A stretch of 64,000 nucleotides of DNA, from assembly GCA_001465935.1 (NCBI GenBank), contig LNKV01000027.1, positions 620,001 to 684,000 on the forward strand, in the 5' to 3' direction. Below, piece by piece: positions 11,521 through 23,233 of this stretch. A model generated the notes under the pieces. The model was not told where the DNA came from. It worked only from the letters and a program-made list of their open reading frames with translations, and searched no databases. Position 1 is the stretch's first letter, and each line of letters begins with the position of its first letter. Position numbers and translations under genes: made by a program. This DNA is from Clarireedia homoeocarpa (lineage: Eukaryota > Ascomycota > Leotiomycetes > Helotiales > Rutstroemiaceae).

Positions 11521-13245
11521 GAGTTGTAGATAGCTCGATGACTTTTATTGTATAGACATGACATGACTGGGTCAGGTATATAGACATGACTGGGTCAGGT
11601 TCGCCTCTTTGGTGTGAATCCTTTAGATCTGCTAGTCGCCGGCAATACAGTCGATATACTTACTACCTACCTACTAGGTGAGCAAGAACCCACACCGGCC
11701 TCGTGGCTGAGAGAGAACAACTCATGCGAACCGGGTGAAGGTGCTTGCTGCTTGATACTTGATGCAGGTGACGAGGAAGAAACACACCGACACTGCACCA
11801 CAAAACGTGCCTGCACTGTGTGGGCATCATCATCACCACAACCACACACATACAATGAATATTGTATGTGTGTGCAATCCAATCCAACACAATCCAATCC
11901 AACACAGCAAAGTCGCAGTCACAGTCGCATCGATCCATTCTTCGTATCTGTCACCGAGCAATGAGCAATTCATAACCACACCCGCCCTTCACAAACCGCA
12001 GCTAGCCTGCGGAACTGACGCTTTAGACTTTGCCCACGCTGCCAAAAGTCATTCATACATCCATAGTATATGTAAGGGACCTAGTGCCGGTTGAAGTCTA
12101 TACCGCCACCACCACCACCACACTCTGCAGTACCACATGCTGCTTGACGATTCGGGTTCGGCTTCAGTCTCCATAACAATACTTTGTAGCTTCTACTTTG
12201 TCCCAACTCGCAGCAGTCAGCAGTCAGCAGTCAGCAGAGGTCGGCACATCTCTATACATTACATCCATCCATCGTCTGCATGTCATGCCGGTGATGATTT
12301 TTGTCGCATTTTGACCTTCTTTAACGCAAACGCCCCATCCCTAGATCCTTGCACACTACCCAGTGGAAATCCTGGTCAGTCGCCTTGGCCGTCCACCAGC
12401 ACAAAGGCACCCAAACCCAAGTCTGCACGTCCAGCACGCACTACCACTCCCAGCACTCCAGCACTCCAGCACTCCAGCAATCTAAATCCAGCAGGCGGAC
12501 CTTACTGCACTAGAACGGAGTGCATTGTACTTACTGTACAGTACAAGGTAACATCTACTTACCTTCGTTCCACCGCCTGTGACTTTCGTCCGCTCATAAC
12601 CACAACCTCAATCACTACCACAACCACAACTACCCACACTACCACCACAGCCTTCCTCCCAAGACGAGATCCACCTTTGGCACATTGGTAATCTCCAGGG
12701 AAAAACAAATAAGGATAAGGATTAAGGATTCCGCTGATCAATCTTCATAACAAAACTCTCTCTACATTTGCCCGAGTTTCCTTGCTTCTTCGCGACGACG
12801 TTTGATTGCGCGCCATTTCGAAATTGCGCCCATTTACTAAGACTTACGTCCAGTACAATACCTTTCTTTAATCATCCCAACAACCCTCAACCTCATCGAC
12901 AGCTACATTTAGAAATACGAATGTGCTCCCTGGATCACCTTCGTTACACAACCTTCTTTCAACCCGCCTTCAACTTACGTCAAGTATATTCGTCGAGTTA
13001 AATCCCCATACATCATACACCTTACACTGCGCTTCAATTGGAGATCATTTCGAGTTTCATGGTGGAGGATTCGATTCGGCACACTTCATTCATCCTTCCC
13101 TCGGCCTAGACTTCGAATCGCTTCTTACCCAAGACATATTTGGTTATCCCAGCTACATCCATACTTTCCCCAACCGTATTCTCCGATAGCCACCATTGAG
13201 ACAAATCAGATCTTCATTCATAAGTACCGAAACAGGATCGCAATC

Positions 13246-15579
13246 ATGGATAGTTATAGGCCCTTAAGTCTAACTGAGAGAAGGGCATCCATGGTTTACA
13301 ATGGCGAAGACGGCGAAATATCTCCTACGCGAGCCACACTGACCCTCAACACGAATACCAACCAAGTGCGAATGCCAAAGAGAGTAGAGAAGATGGTACA
13401 GACTCGACCGCGAGGCCCTCCCACCCCGAATATGACGACTCCATCCGCAGATCTCGATTCGCCCACCCAGTCCAGCCATGATCCCCCGCCACCCCCTACA
13501 CCCGCCGCGAGTCCGGGACCAGAGCATCCACAGCCAGATTGGAGCGATGCGGGTGAGAGGGAAGACCTGTTCCTGTCCAAGATCAGGTTATATTTCAAGC
13601 AGAGCTCAGCACCCGAGCGAACGAGAATACTTGGAGATCTTCTGAATCTCTGCACAAGTCAACAACTCAGCTTTGTGCATCAATACGTTAGCCCATTATT
13701 AAAAAAGGATCCGTTCACAAGTTTACCAGAGGAACTATGTCTTCGTGTATGTGCCTGTCGCCTGGACGGAGAAGGGAAACGTAAGCAGCAGCTAATGGAG
13801 TGGTGTAGATTCTTTCTTGTATCGACGACCCGAAAGTCCTCGCCCGTGCATCGCAAGTATCGAAACGATGGCGAGATCTCCTGTCCGATGATGTGACGTG
13901 GATGAAGTTATGTGCGAAGCACGATTATGGACGGAGGATGTCAGAAAATCACCTTACGACCCCCCCCTCGTCACTGCGACCACCCCCGAATCCAATACAA
14001 GCCTCACAATCCAGCGATGTTCATATGGGAGCTATGCATTCGTTCCCTGGAAACATTCAACCCGCGGCATACGCACCTGGTAATTCTAAGAGTTTCGACA
14101 GTGCGACCGCTTCAACTGCGTTGAGAAGGCCGAAATTCAGGTCGTATAAATCCCATTTTAAGCAAAAGTACTTGGTGGAGACGGCTTGGAGGACAGGAGG
14201 CCAAAATATCGCTCGACATATCACGCAAGATCAAGGTGTGGTCACCAGTCTGCATTTAACTCCGAAATACATTGTGGTGGCTTTGGACAATGCTAAGATC
14301 CATGTTTTCAACACTGATGGGAATCAACAAAAGACTTTGCAGGGACATGTGATGGGTGTCTGGGCTATGGTTCCTTGGGGTGATACGTTGGTCAGTGGTG
14401 GGTGTGATAGGGATGTTCGCGTGTGGGATATGTCTACCGGGTATGTAATTTATTTCCTTTTTCCCTCCCAACCAAAAGTAGATTCACTAACGATTCCTTC
14501 AGGGAGAGCTTACATACTCTTCGTGGTCATACGTCCACGGTTCGTTGTTTAAAGATGTCAGATGCGAATACAGCCATTTCGGGATCTCGAGATACAACGC
14601 TGAGAATCTGGGACATCAAGACTGGGCTATGTAAGAATGTTCTCGTGGGTCATGCGGCAAGTGTTCGATGCTTAGAGATCAAGGGAGATTTGGTAGTCTC
14701 TGGTAGTTACGATACAACTGCAAGGGTATGGAGTATTTCAGAGGGTAGATGCCTGAGAACACTGACTGGCCATTTCTCACAAATCTATGCCATTGCTTTT
14801 GATGGCAAAAGGATAGCGACTGGAAGTTTAGACACTAGCGTCCGGATTTGGGATCCCGAAAACGGGTAAGTGTTTCCTGCAGCCAGCCAGATTGTCGGAT
14901 TATTAAGCTAACATATCATCAGATCGTGCCAGGCTATCCTTCAGGGACACACTTCGCTCGTCGGCCAATTGCAAATGCGCGGAAACACGCTAGTAACGGG
15001 TGGCTCGGATGGCTCGGTTCGTGTATGGTCGCTTGAAAAGATGGCGCCTATTCATCGATTAGCGGCGCATGATAATAGTGTTACAAGTTTGCAGTTTGAT
15101 GACACGAGAGTGGTTAGTGGTGGGAGTGATGGTCGGGTTAAAGTCTGGGATCTCAAGACGGGTCAGCTGGTGAGAGAACTTACTGCACCGGCTGAAGCGG
15201 TGTGGAGAGTGGCTTTCGAGGAGGAGAAGTGCGTCGTCATGGCTAGTAGACAGAATCGCACGATTATGGAGGTATGTTTTTCTTGCTTCCTTGTTACAGA
15301 TTATTTTCAATAGATGACTAACACATGGTAAAGGTTTGGTCCTTCTCACCACCAGAAGATGTCCTATATGAAAAACAACCTGCAACATACGCTCAGATGC
15401 TAAGAGCAGCTCCCTCGAGATCGTTCAGCGCAGCGGAGTATAGGAGTGCGGCGCAGGAGTTGCCGATTCAGAATACAGCGACGGAGGATGCGCAAAGGGA
15501 TGTTGAGATGACGGATGCGGGGCCGTCGACTGCACCACCGCTGGCTACGGGGCCGACTTTCTTTCATGAGGATGACTGA
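13246..15579 (+). CDS. cdc4: F-box/WD40 protein, Cdc4-like SCF ubiquitin ligase subunit
   Basis: Model: join(13246..13746, 13809..14440, 14503..14865, 14923..15271, 15334..15579), 696 aa. Introns are 57-62 nt with canonical ends. Residues 1-110 are Pro/Ser/Thr-rich. An F-box spans about 157-200 (FTSLPEELCLRILSCIDDP, then SQVSKRWRDLL); its middle is interrupted by intron 1, and splicing restores LRILSCIDD. A linker leads to eight WD40 blades ending IHVFNTD, VRVWDMS, LRIWDIK, ARVWSIS, VRIWDPE, VRVWSLE, VKVWDLK and MEVWSFS. Cdc4 is the substrate receptor of an SCF E3 ligase: the F-box binds Skp1 and the propeller binds phosphodegrons (Sic1, Gcn4 in yeast). The propeller order and the VVALDNAKIHVF first blade fit Cdc4 better than Met30/SconB, but orthology is inferred. 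Confidence 0.88.
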
Positions 15580-16725
15580 TTAGTTGATTGATTCGGTGGC
15601 TTGGTTGGACGATGCTCTGATGAGTGTGTGGGGGTCTACTTTGGGGTGTTGCAGTTAAGCACGTGATATAAGCCACTTCACTAGATTAGGAAGTGAAGGA
15701 GGGAGTGAATGAATGAATGAATGGCTTGTCCGCATACCATCATATGGATGATAGAGGCGGGAAATAATAATATAGAGGGAGAAAGAGAGGGAAACACAGA
15801 GAAAGACAGACAGAGGGACATGCCTGTGCTTGGGAATTACTGTTCGGAGGGGGATATTCGTGAACGTGAATACTGCCACGTTTCGTAATAAGATGGGATG
15901 GTATATGATGAGATAGGATGAATAGACAAAGAGAGGAAATAGGAACAGGAGAAGGAGATCATAATGGTCTGGCGGGTGGCGTATTGTTTTTTGCATTACG
16001 GCGGCGGTGGGGGGGCTTTGTAAACTCCGTTCTTGGGCTTGGGTTTGGACTTGGGTTTGGACTTGGGCTTGGACTTGGGCTTGCATATGGATGGATGGGT
16101 CGATGGGGGATTTGGTTGGGGAGTGCTGTGCTGTGCTGGGAGGGAGGGCTGTTTGCAGATAGATAGGGTCTGGGGGGATGGGAGGGTTTGATGTGAATGG
16201 ATGCTTATGGGTGGGACTGGAGGGGGTTGTGAATATAAACAAGACTGGGAGAAGGAATAAGAATCGGTTTAAAACTAGGAGTAGGCATAGGAGTAAGAAT
16301 ATGATTAACATAAATGTTTGAATTGATTTAAGTTAATATGTGAGTTGATATTTATGTTTATTTTCATATCTGGGACAGGGAATGTGCTGTGATATGATGT
16401 GATGCTCAATCTTACGACAGACTATCTAAGTCGTTGAGTGCTTTTCATACTGCGACTACTTTGTACGATAATACAATCACTTTAAATTACTGTGTAGGAT
16501 ATTCCTGGGATCTTGTTGTGCCACAAGTAAGATAAGCATAAGCATTCAGATCCACGTGATATCGGAAGCTTGAGGAACCACCGGACAACACTAGTCCCAG
16601 AATAGCCTACCTCAATGGAAGCATCCCAACCGTCAACATCTTTTGTCTGGCACTTTAATAAGAAAGCTGAGAAATTTCCCACCACCTCTCCTCCTCCTCC
16701 CACAACATTCCCTACCATAATAACC
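15580..16725. other. Non-coding stretch, 1.1 kb
   Basis: Intergenic between the tandem F-box and PDH genes. It has a (TGAA)n tract near 15708-15722 and a TTGGGNTTGGACTTGGG repeat at 16034-16084 (a 6-bp GGGTTT/GGACTT-like period, not the telomere unit). Open frames over these repeats are low-complexity. The final 100 bp is a pyrimidine-rich leader before the PDH start. Confidence 0.5.
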
Positions 16726-18174
16726 ATGTTCTCCCGAGCATTGAGAGCAAGCAGATCTGCTGCACCTTTGCGCAGCAATGCTCTATCTAGAGTTGCTCTA
16801 GCAAAGAGAACTGTCACTACCGATGCGGCCAGCGCGCACACGGACAAAGATGCTGTCCCCCAGGTGAGATTTTGTTGATCAGCAACCCCGAGCTCCAATA
16901 TCTTACGGGAAATACTTGAAAACAACTTACTGATCAGTCCCGGACATTCAGGAAGATGATAAGCCTTTCCAGGTTCAATTGTCGGACGAATCTTTCGAGA
17001 CGTATGAGCTCGATCCTCCATCCTACACCCTCGACACCACCAAGAAGGAGTTGAAGCAGATGTATTTCGATATGGTTCAGACCCGGTAAGCGTCTCTCGC
17101 TTCTCTTGCAGCTTATGCCCGCAACTCTCGCTGATTGATGGTGTTTGAATTAGTCGTATGGAAATGGCTGCCGATAGACTCTACAAGGAGAAGAAGATTC
17201 GTGGATTTTGCCATCTCTCCACCGGACAGGAAGCCGTTGCTGTCGGTATCGAACACGCCCTTACAAAGGAAGATGATATCATTACTGCGTACAGATGTCA
17301 TGGGTTCGCACTCATGCGCGGTGCTTCTGTCAAATCCATTATCGGAGAACTATTGGGTCGTCGTGAGGGTATTGCTTACGGAAAAGGTGGCTCCATGCAT
17401 ATGTTTGCTAAGGGCTTCTATGGTGGGAACGGTATTGTCGGTGCTCAGGTTCCGGTCGGTGCTGGTCTTGCTTTCGCTCATAAGTACAATGGAAACAAGA
17501 ATGTTAGTGTGACTTTGTATGGTGATGGAGCTAGTAACCAGGGTCAAGTCTTTGAGGCTTTCAACATGGCTAAGTTGTGGAACTTGCCTGTCTTGTTTGG
17601 CTGCGAGAGTGAGTTATTCCAATCTGCTATCTGTTCTTGAGGTTAGAAGCTAATGATCTACCCCGCAGACAACAAGTATGGTATGGGTACTGCAGCCAAC
17701 AGATCCTCCGCTCTCACCGATTACTACAAACGTGGTCAGTACATCCCAGGTCTCAAAGTCAACGGAATGGACGTCCTCGCCGTCAAAGCGGCCGTCAAAC
17801 ATGCCAAAGAATATACCAATGCCGGCAACGGACCTCTAGTACTCGAATATGTCACCTACAGATACGGAGGTCACTCAATGTCTGACCCAGGAACTACTTA
17901 CCGTACCCGTGAAGAAATCCAACGTATGCGCTCAACTCAAGATCCAATTGCAGGTCTCAAGCAGAAACTCATCGAATGGAATGTTACTACGGAGGATGAG
18001 CTGAAGGCTATCGATAAGGACGCGAGACAGAAGGTTGATGATGAGGTTAAGGAGGCAGAGGCGATGCCCCCGCCAGATGCGACACCTCAGATTCTATTTG
18101 AAGATATTTATGTTAGGGGGAGTGAACCTCAGTATATGAGGGGGAGAATTAATGAAGAGAATTATTATTATTAA
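16726..18174 (+). CDS. pda1: Pyruvate dehydrogenase E1 component alpha subunit, mitochondrial
   Basis: Model: join(16726..16863, 16952..17085, 17154..17608, 17669..18174), 410 aa. The N-terminus (MFSRALRASRSAAPLRSNAL) is Arg/Ala/Ser-rich without acids, a mitochondrial presequence. The core has FCHLSTGQEAVAVGIE, TAYRCHGFALMRG, and the thiamine diphosphate motif from GDG (214-216) to NN (243-244), which the third intron splits and splicing restores. The regulatory loop YRYGGHSMSDPGTTYR carries the serines that PDH kinase phosphorylates in eukaryotes. With E1 beta it decarboxylates pyruvate and passes the acetyl group to E2 lipoyl groups, feeding the TCA cycle. Length matches fungal Pda1 (about 410-420). 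Confidence 0.97.
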
Positions 18175-18953
18175 GGGGTGAGATGAGTCGTTTGGGCGGC
18201 TGGATGTGGGGTTAGCTAGGTAGGGGGTGGGATGGATGGGGGGGTTTGGCTAGGTAGGTTGATGGGATGGATGGAATGGGATGGGATGGGTTGGGTTGGG
18301 TTGGTGGAGAGGGAAAAATGATATGTATATTATGAATGCATTATGCAACGAGGAATGAGAAAGTGTGAATGAAACATTATAGATTTTTCTTTTAAATGGG
18401 AGAGGCTGGCTAGGCTGGGCTTTGCTATCTTGATTTCATTTGCAATATATTTGTTGGGCTCTTTTAACTTGCTTTGCTTTGCTGTGCTTGGTTGAGTAAA
18501 GTAACTGCCTGAATAAAGTAATTAAGTGCAGTGCACTGCAGTGATGGTAGATGAAACTAACTAGTGGTAGATGTTTATAAATGAAGGGAAAAAAACAGAG
18601 GGTAGAGCTAGATGTCGAGGTAGAGGGTAGGTAACAAAGAAATGTTTTCAAAGGAGAAGGAGAGGGGGGGGGGGGGTTTCTTTGTGCTTGATGATGATCT
18701 GCTTTTTAGGAATGGAATGGAATGAATAGGGTTAGGAATGCATTTTTGGGATTTGTGATTGCGGTTGCGAATTGCGGATTGGGATTGGGATTAGAGAGAG
18801 AGAGAGAGAGAGAGAAAGAAAGAAAGAAACAAAGAGGCCTGTGCGGGCGAGCGCGCGGGTGTATAGTTAACTTGCTTGTATATGTATGTATGTATGTATG
18901 TATGAGTGAGTAAAGAAAGGTAGGTATAAGATAAGTTATCCGCATCAAATCAG
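18175..18953. other. Non-coding stretch with dense simple repeats
   Basis: 3' flank of the PDH gene and upstream region of the repeat-protein gene. It holds GATGG/GGGTT repeats (18228-18305), a G run (18665-18677), GA/GAAA (18793-18830) and TATG (18880-18904). No coding region seen. Confidence 0.6.
18793..18830. repeat. GA dinucleotide plus GAAA microsatellite
   Basis: About ten GA units followed by three GAAA-type units. Confidence 0.9.
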
Positions 18954-20291
18954 ATGTTGAAACGAAACGACACGACACGACCAGCGAAGATCAGATCAGA
19001 TCAGATGGATGGAAGGCTTGAGATTGGAGTAGATGAGAATATAAGAGAGGAAGAAGAGGAACCTGGAATCGAAGACGATTGGCCAGGGCCAGGGCCGAAG
19101 TCTTCGGGTTTTATATTTATATATTCTGTTCTGAGATATTTTGGCTTTTCTCGCACGATTGAGAATGCGCTGGACTTGAACTCGGATTCGAAGTCGAATG
19201 GTGATGGATGTGGATGTGGATGTGGATATGGCGATACATCTACAGCTTCTGGATTTTTATGCCGTGGCTTGAGATGGATATTCGCCTTGTTGTTTGCTGC
19301 GAGGACTGAGCGGTTGGAAGAGGCTGGGGTTGATGAATATAGCGATGGAAACGATACTCCTGGGTTTCTTAGCCGTATGCTGAGATACTTGCTCTCATTT
19401 ATATTCTCTACCAAGATCGACTCGACGCAGGATGCCAGCTTCGATGAATATGGGGATGATGCTGAAACTGAAACTACTGGCTTTGTTTCCCGAATTTCGA
19501 GCTACGTATTTGCGTTTCTCTTCCCTGCTAAGACGACCGACTCATCCCACGACTCGAACGCAGAGATTTCTAATCTAGACATTGAACCCGATATCTGCAT
19601 CTCTGATCCTGAAGACAATCCCAGCCCAGCCATATCTACTACACCATCCTCCTTCCTATCCCCCTCCTCCTCGCCTTCCTTCACCTCCACCTCCACCTCC
19701 ACCTCATCCCCCCCCTACCTACCCCCTCAAACCCTAACACTCCACCTATCCATCTTCTCCGCCAGCAAATTCTCCCTCCACTCCAACTCCCCCCTCAAAC
19801 CCCAATCTAATCTCCCATCCAAATACCCCTACTGGATGACCGTCTACCACCACATCCCCCTCTCCACGACCATCAGCCAACTCAAAAGAATCCTCGTCGC
19901 GGACGCGGAATTCCCCCTGATGCGTGCCGGTGGAGATAGAGAGAGGGGAACCAAGGGGTTGAAGATTAGAGTTGGGGGGAGGTGGGCGAGACATGGAGGG
20001 AGGGGACTGGGGGAGGTGGTGTGTGGGAAGGGAAGAAAGGAGTGGGTAGCAGTAGGGGTTGTTGTTTTAGGGGGTGAGAAAAAGGGAGTTAATGAGATGG
20101 AGAAGGAGAGAGAGGAAAATGGGAAAGGGAAGATACGAAAGAAAGATATTCCCGATGAGCTGGTCGAGGAGATCGATGGTGTTATAGGAGCGAGACCTGG
20201 ATGGCCTTTTAGAGGCGAGGTGAGAACGCCGGTTGATAGTAGAGAGTGGGTGATGAACCTGAAGGAGACGGAGTTTGCGCATTGGATCTGA
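18954..20291 (+). CDS. Unrecognised protein with four internal hydrophobic repeats
   Basis: An uninterrupted 445-codon frame; the ATG at 19005 is an equally good start (428 aa). I do not recognise the family. The N-terminal half has four spaced repeats starting at residues 52, 100, 137 and 176: GF, two or three residues, a basic residue (three of four copies), then an aromatic/aliphatic segment (for example RWIFALLFAA, RYLLSFIFST, SYVFAFLFPA), then an acidic DEY.D-type linker in the middle copies. The repeats are conserved in protein but use different codons (Gly-Phe as GGT TTT, GGA TTT, GGG TTT, GGC TTT), which argues for selection on protein. A Ser/Thr/Pro-rich linker follows (about 225-265), then a C-terminal part with YWMTVYHHIPLSTTISQLKR and a final DIPDELVEEIDGVIGARPGW block. 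The hydrophobic segments are short for transmembrane helices and could be amphipathic membrane anchors. Confidence 0.6.
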   Translation: MLKRNDTTRPAKIRSDQMDGRLEIGVDENIREEEEEPGIEDDWPGPGPKSSGFIFIYSVLRYFGFSRTIENALDLNSDSKSNGDGCGCGCGYGDTSTASGFLCRGLRWIFALLFAARTERLEEAGVDEYSDGNDTPGFLSRMLRYLLSFIFSTKIDSTQDASFDEYGDDAETETTGFVSRISSYVFAFLFPAKTTDSSHDSNAEISNLDIEPDICISDPEDNPSPAISTTPSSFLSPSSSPSFTSTSTSTSSPPYLPPQTLTLHLSIFSASKFSLHSNSPLKPQSNLPSKYPYWMTVYHHIPLSTTISQLKRILVADAEFPLMRAGGDRERGTKGLKIRVGGRWARHGGRGLGEVVCGKGRKEWVAVGVVVLGGEKKGVNEMEKEREENGKGKIRKKDIPDELVEEIDGVIGARPGWPFRGEVRTPVDSREWVMNLKETEFAHWI

Positions 20292-21148
20292 AGTGTTTGT
20301 GGTGTGATTGATTGGCTCAAGAAGAGACAAACCCGGTGGTGTAATGGTGTGGAGATTAAGATAGATATATAAGTCTGATCTGAGGAATTGGGTGGGGAAA
20401 GCAAGCAAGAACGAGAACATGAGTTGCAAAGAAAAAGAATTTTTGGAAATGGGAAAAGAGCTTTGATGATGGTGGTGGGTGCAATAATACGGGACACTAG
20501 CCCCTACGAGTTTGTTTCGGCTTGTTTGGTACTCGTTGGACTATGTCGATTTTGTAATGGTTAGGTATTTAAGGACTTGCTTTTTGTAAACGGTCTTTTT
20601 CGAGGAGTCTTGGAAAGAGAAAGTCGCATCGAACTGGATGTATATCTTACCTTAGTACAACTTTGGCTAAAGACCGAAGTGTCGAATAGATGAACTCCTT
20701 GTACGCACTTATCGTGTTGCCATGGATCTGTCGAAGGAGACTAAATATCAAGGTGAAGGAGACTGTCACGATGTGGGTTCAGCTGTATGTCACAAGTGAA
20801 GGGCCAAGTGGTACGATACAAGCTCGCGGAGAGCTCTGTTTTATTTCTAGACCACTTGGTAGAATGAGGTATGCTGTATATATTGGGATTAAGAGCTCTC
20901 TGGTACTAACAACCTGAACCTGCAGTATGATTGCCTCATTATTTTCCTCTAATAAAAAATTGCATTAGTAAATTTCCCCGACCGAAGAATGATGCAAGTC
21001 AATCTCCTCATTTATACTCCTGCCTCACCCTTTCTTTTGGAGTCTATTATCAAGTGACTGTCGTCAGGCAGTCCAACCGCTAATTGGGGAGACCTGCTTC
21101 TCAGCTGTTTAGAGTGTCGGTCTTTCACTTTCGTCTCGTCTTGTCCTT
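20292..21148. other. Convergent intergenic region
   Basis: 0.86 kb between the repeat-protein gene and the first BTB gene, whose 3' ends face each other. The frame at 20690-20917 has no recognisable motif. No repeats seen. Confidence 0.5.
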
Positions 21149-21918
21149 CTAAGGCTTGAGCGGGCATTCTTCCTCCATTTTATGGTTATTATGATAGAGA
21201 CAAGAATGGCCCTTACTTGGGTCCTCGGGCTTTTTAAGACGCGATTGACCAAGATGACTTCTGACCCAAACCAAATAATCTGTAGCCATATCAGGATTTT
21301 CCTTTAGCATGTTGTCAATATCTATCGTTTTCCAAAATTCTACTTTCTCATGCTCTGTGAATTGTAAGACGAACATTAGTGTATGTAGTGCGTAGAGGCG
21401 ATAACCGGAACCTTCTTGAGTATTTTTATAGGCGTCACTCATTTGAGATACGGTGAGACATGTTCCGTTGCGCCGGTCAGAAGCTCGGAGCGCATCCATG
21501 GCCATATCTTGGAGTTGCGGCAAACAAAACTTTTCAGCGAGTGTATACAATGATAAAAATCGCCAATTTGTCGTTTTGGTGATTTCGTTATAAGTGTATG
21601 GTCGTAGAACACCTGTGTAAACCCATTCGATAAGCAAGTCAAAGGATTCAACCCTATCTTCAGGAAAGCTCGCAGAGTTTTCCCTTGCCTCCGCGAAGTT
21701 ACCCATGAACATCTTACTGAAATATGGTATCTTGTCGCAGAGAATTTTCTTGTGAACTCTTAAAAGCTTTGCTTCGGGCCCACCCACACGGAGTTCAACA
21801 ATTTCAAATCCTAACGTTCTGAAGTGTTTCAGCATGATATTATATGAAGCATTGAGAGACTGAAGACTCACTCGATAAAATTCAAGCTATCAGCAATCTT
21901 AGATGAGGTGGCGGCCAT
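21149..21918 (-). CDS. BTB/POZ domain protein (paralogue A)
   Basis: Model: complement(21149..21818, 21872..21918), 238 aa; intron 53 nt, donor GTGAGT and acceptor TTCAG. Splicing yields MAATSSKIADSLNFIETLGF and removes the false extension encoded by the intron. Residues about 18-115 form a BTB fold: EIVELRVGG, LLRVHKKILCDKIPYFSKMF (the canonical H-K-L-C-x-x-S-x-Y/F-F region), FDLLIEWVYTGVLR. The BACK-like remainder has LYTLAEKFCLPQLQDMAMD and ends in a polar tail (HSCLYHNNHKMEEECPLKP). Such small BTB proteins are numerous in leotiomycetes and mostly uncharacterised; BTB domains mediate dimerisation and can dock to Cul3 ligases, but no substrate-binding domain is visible. Confidence 0.85.
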
Positions 21919-23233
21919 GACTGACACCGAATTCGAGAGCGTGTTTGCTGATTGGGAATTTTAGAGCCTGGAACTTGAGATAGGAACACGCTTTGTGTTG
22001 GACTGCAAAGGTATCGACTGTGTGACCTGAAATTAATACGGCATAGTGCGCCTACTTTTACCATCAGCATTCTTTCGAGCAGAGTCAATCGAAAGACTTA
22101 CAAACTGAGATTCTTTTGGAAAGTTGATGCCGATTTCAGAAACTCAGGCAAATGCAAGTTATAGAATAAAGTTCTTGATACTAGCAAGCTGTCTGAGACA
22201 ATTGTCAAAGCGATTTGGCTATGTATTTTCTGCTTCTGTCGTGATGGCGTGAGATAGAATGGTTCTTGCGTTGGTTCTAGTCGTTCGAGAGTCATGAGCC
22301 TGAAAGATTGCATTGTGTTAGTCAAGAACAGAAACAGAGACTGCACTGATGCCTGTGATTTTCCTCTGCAGCAAGAAATTGAATCCTCCAGGAAAAGACC
22401 AAGAAAGTCGTAAGAGAGTACTCACTGACCAAATTTGAGAGAAGACAGTCTTCTCAACTAAGAAAACAGCTCGAAAGCAATGAGAGCGCGTTTCCTAGAA
22501 GAGGGCGAGAAAGACGGCAGGTTTGGTAGAATGTAGAATCTAGAACGATATATCGAACCTCAAAGAAGCTTTCCACCATAAGCCAGAGTAATTTGAAGTC
22601 ATTCGAAGTGAATCTGCAGTCACGTAAAAAGGAAAAAAAAATTAAGATCGGCATGATGGCATCTCGCATAACCCAGCCCCTCAAATCCAATCCAATCCAA
22701 GTGAATATTCAAGTGAATATCCAAGCTGAGAAAATCTCAAAATTCGCCTGTCGTCTTCCGTTCAAATCGTAAGTATTCTTGGCTTACAGTACAGTAGATG
22801 TACAAGTCACATGAAGTTGAAATATAGCTGGGGCACAGACTTTCTCTTTTCAGCCTAGAGCCCAGCTGCGGTATCCCCTTGAGCGCCCACAGCACCTTAC
22901 CTTTGGTGAGACTGCGATTTTTTGGCAGTCAACGGGATATGGAGGTGGTTTTCTATAACATATCTTTTAGAAGAAGAATATCTATTTTACCTTCTGTTGG
23001 GACCCCGACGTTGTAGTGAAGTTGTTTCATACCTGTATTTCTGTTTACACACACTATTTGGATGTAAATATTCTTGCTTTACAATGTCGATGGCTTAAAT
23101 CCACTTTATATAGAGTATAATCTATTCTTGTGCTAACAACGTGTCATCAACTGCCTATAAAGCCACTGGCTTTTTTACTTTAGTCTCTCTCGACGTCTAC
23201 TCGCATCTATACCAGCAATAATATCCCCCAAAA
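21919..23233. other. Non-coding stretch between the BTB paralogues
   Basis: 1.3 kb. Upstream region of BTB paralogue A and 3' flank of paralogue B. Frames on the minus strand (22098-22690) read plausibly but show no motif or splice-supported continuity. A short tandem of TCCAATCCAAGTGAATAT-like units is at 22688-22722. Confidence 0.5.

Larger units (their letters stand above)
10302..13245. other. Long non-coding region rich in microsatellites; upstream region of the cdc4-like gene
   Basis: 2.9 kb without a credible coding region. It contains many simple repeats: CT (10306-10320), TGAG (10591-10636), AACCC (10731-10750), GTGT (10998-11036), GTGTG (11280-11313), AGTAC (11497-11520), AATCC (11877-11900), GTCAGCA (12205-12236), AGCACTCC (12448-12476), and ACC/ACA tracts near 12600-12650. 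The last 0.5 kb is pyrimidine-rich with several ATGs and probably holds the 5' leader of the F-box gene. Open frames crossing this region are low-complexity shadows of the repeats. Confidence 0.6.

Noticed and set aside
16034..16084. GGGTTT-like repeat as interstitial telomere sequence
   Set aside because: The unit is TTGGGNTTGGACTTGG-like with a variable 6-bp period, not exact TTAGGG.
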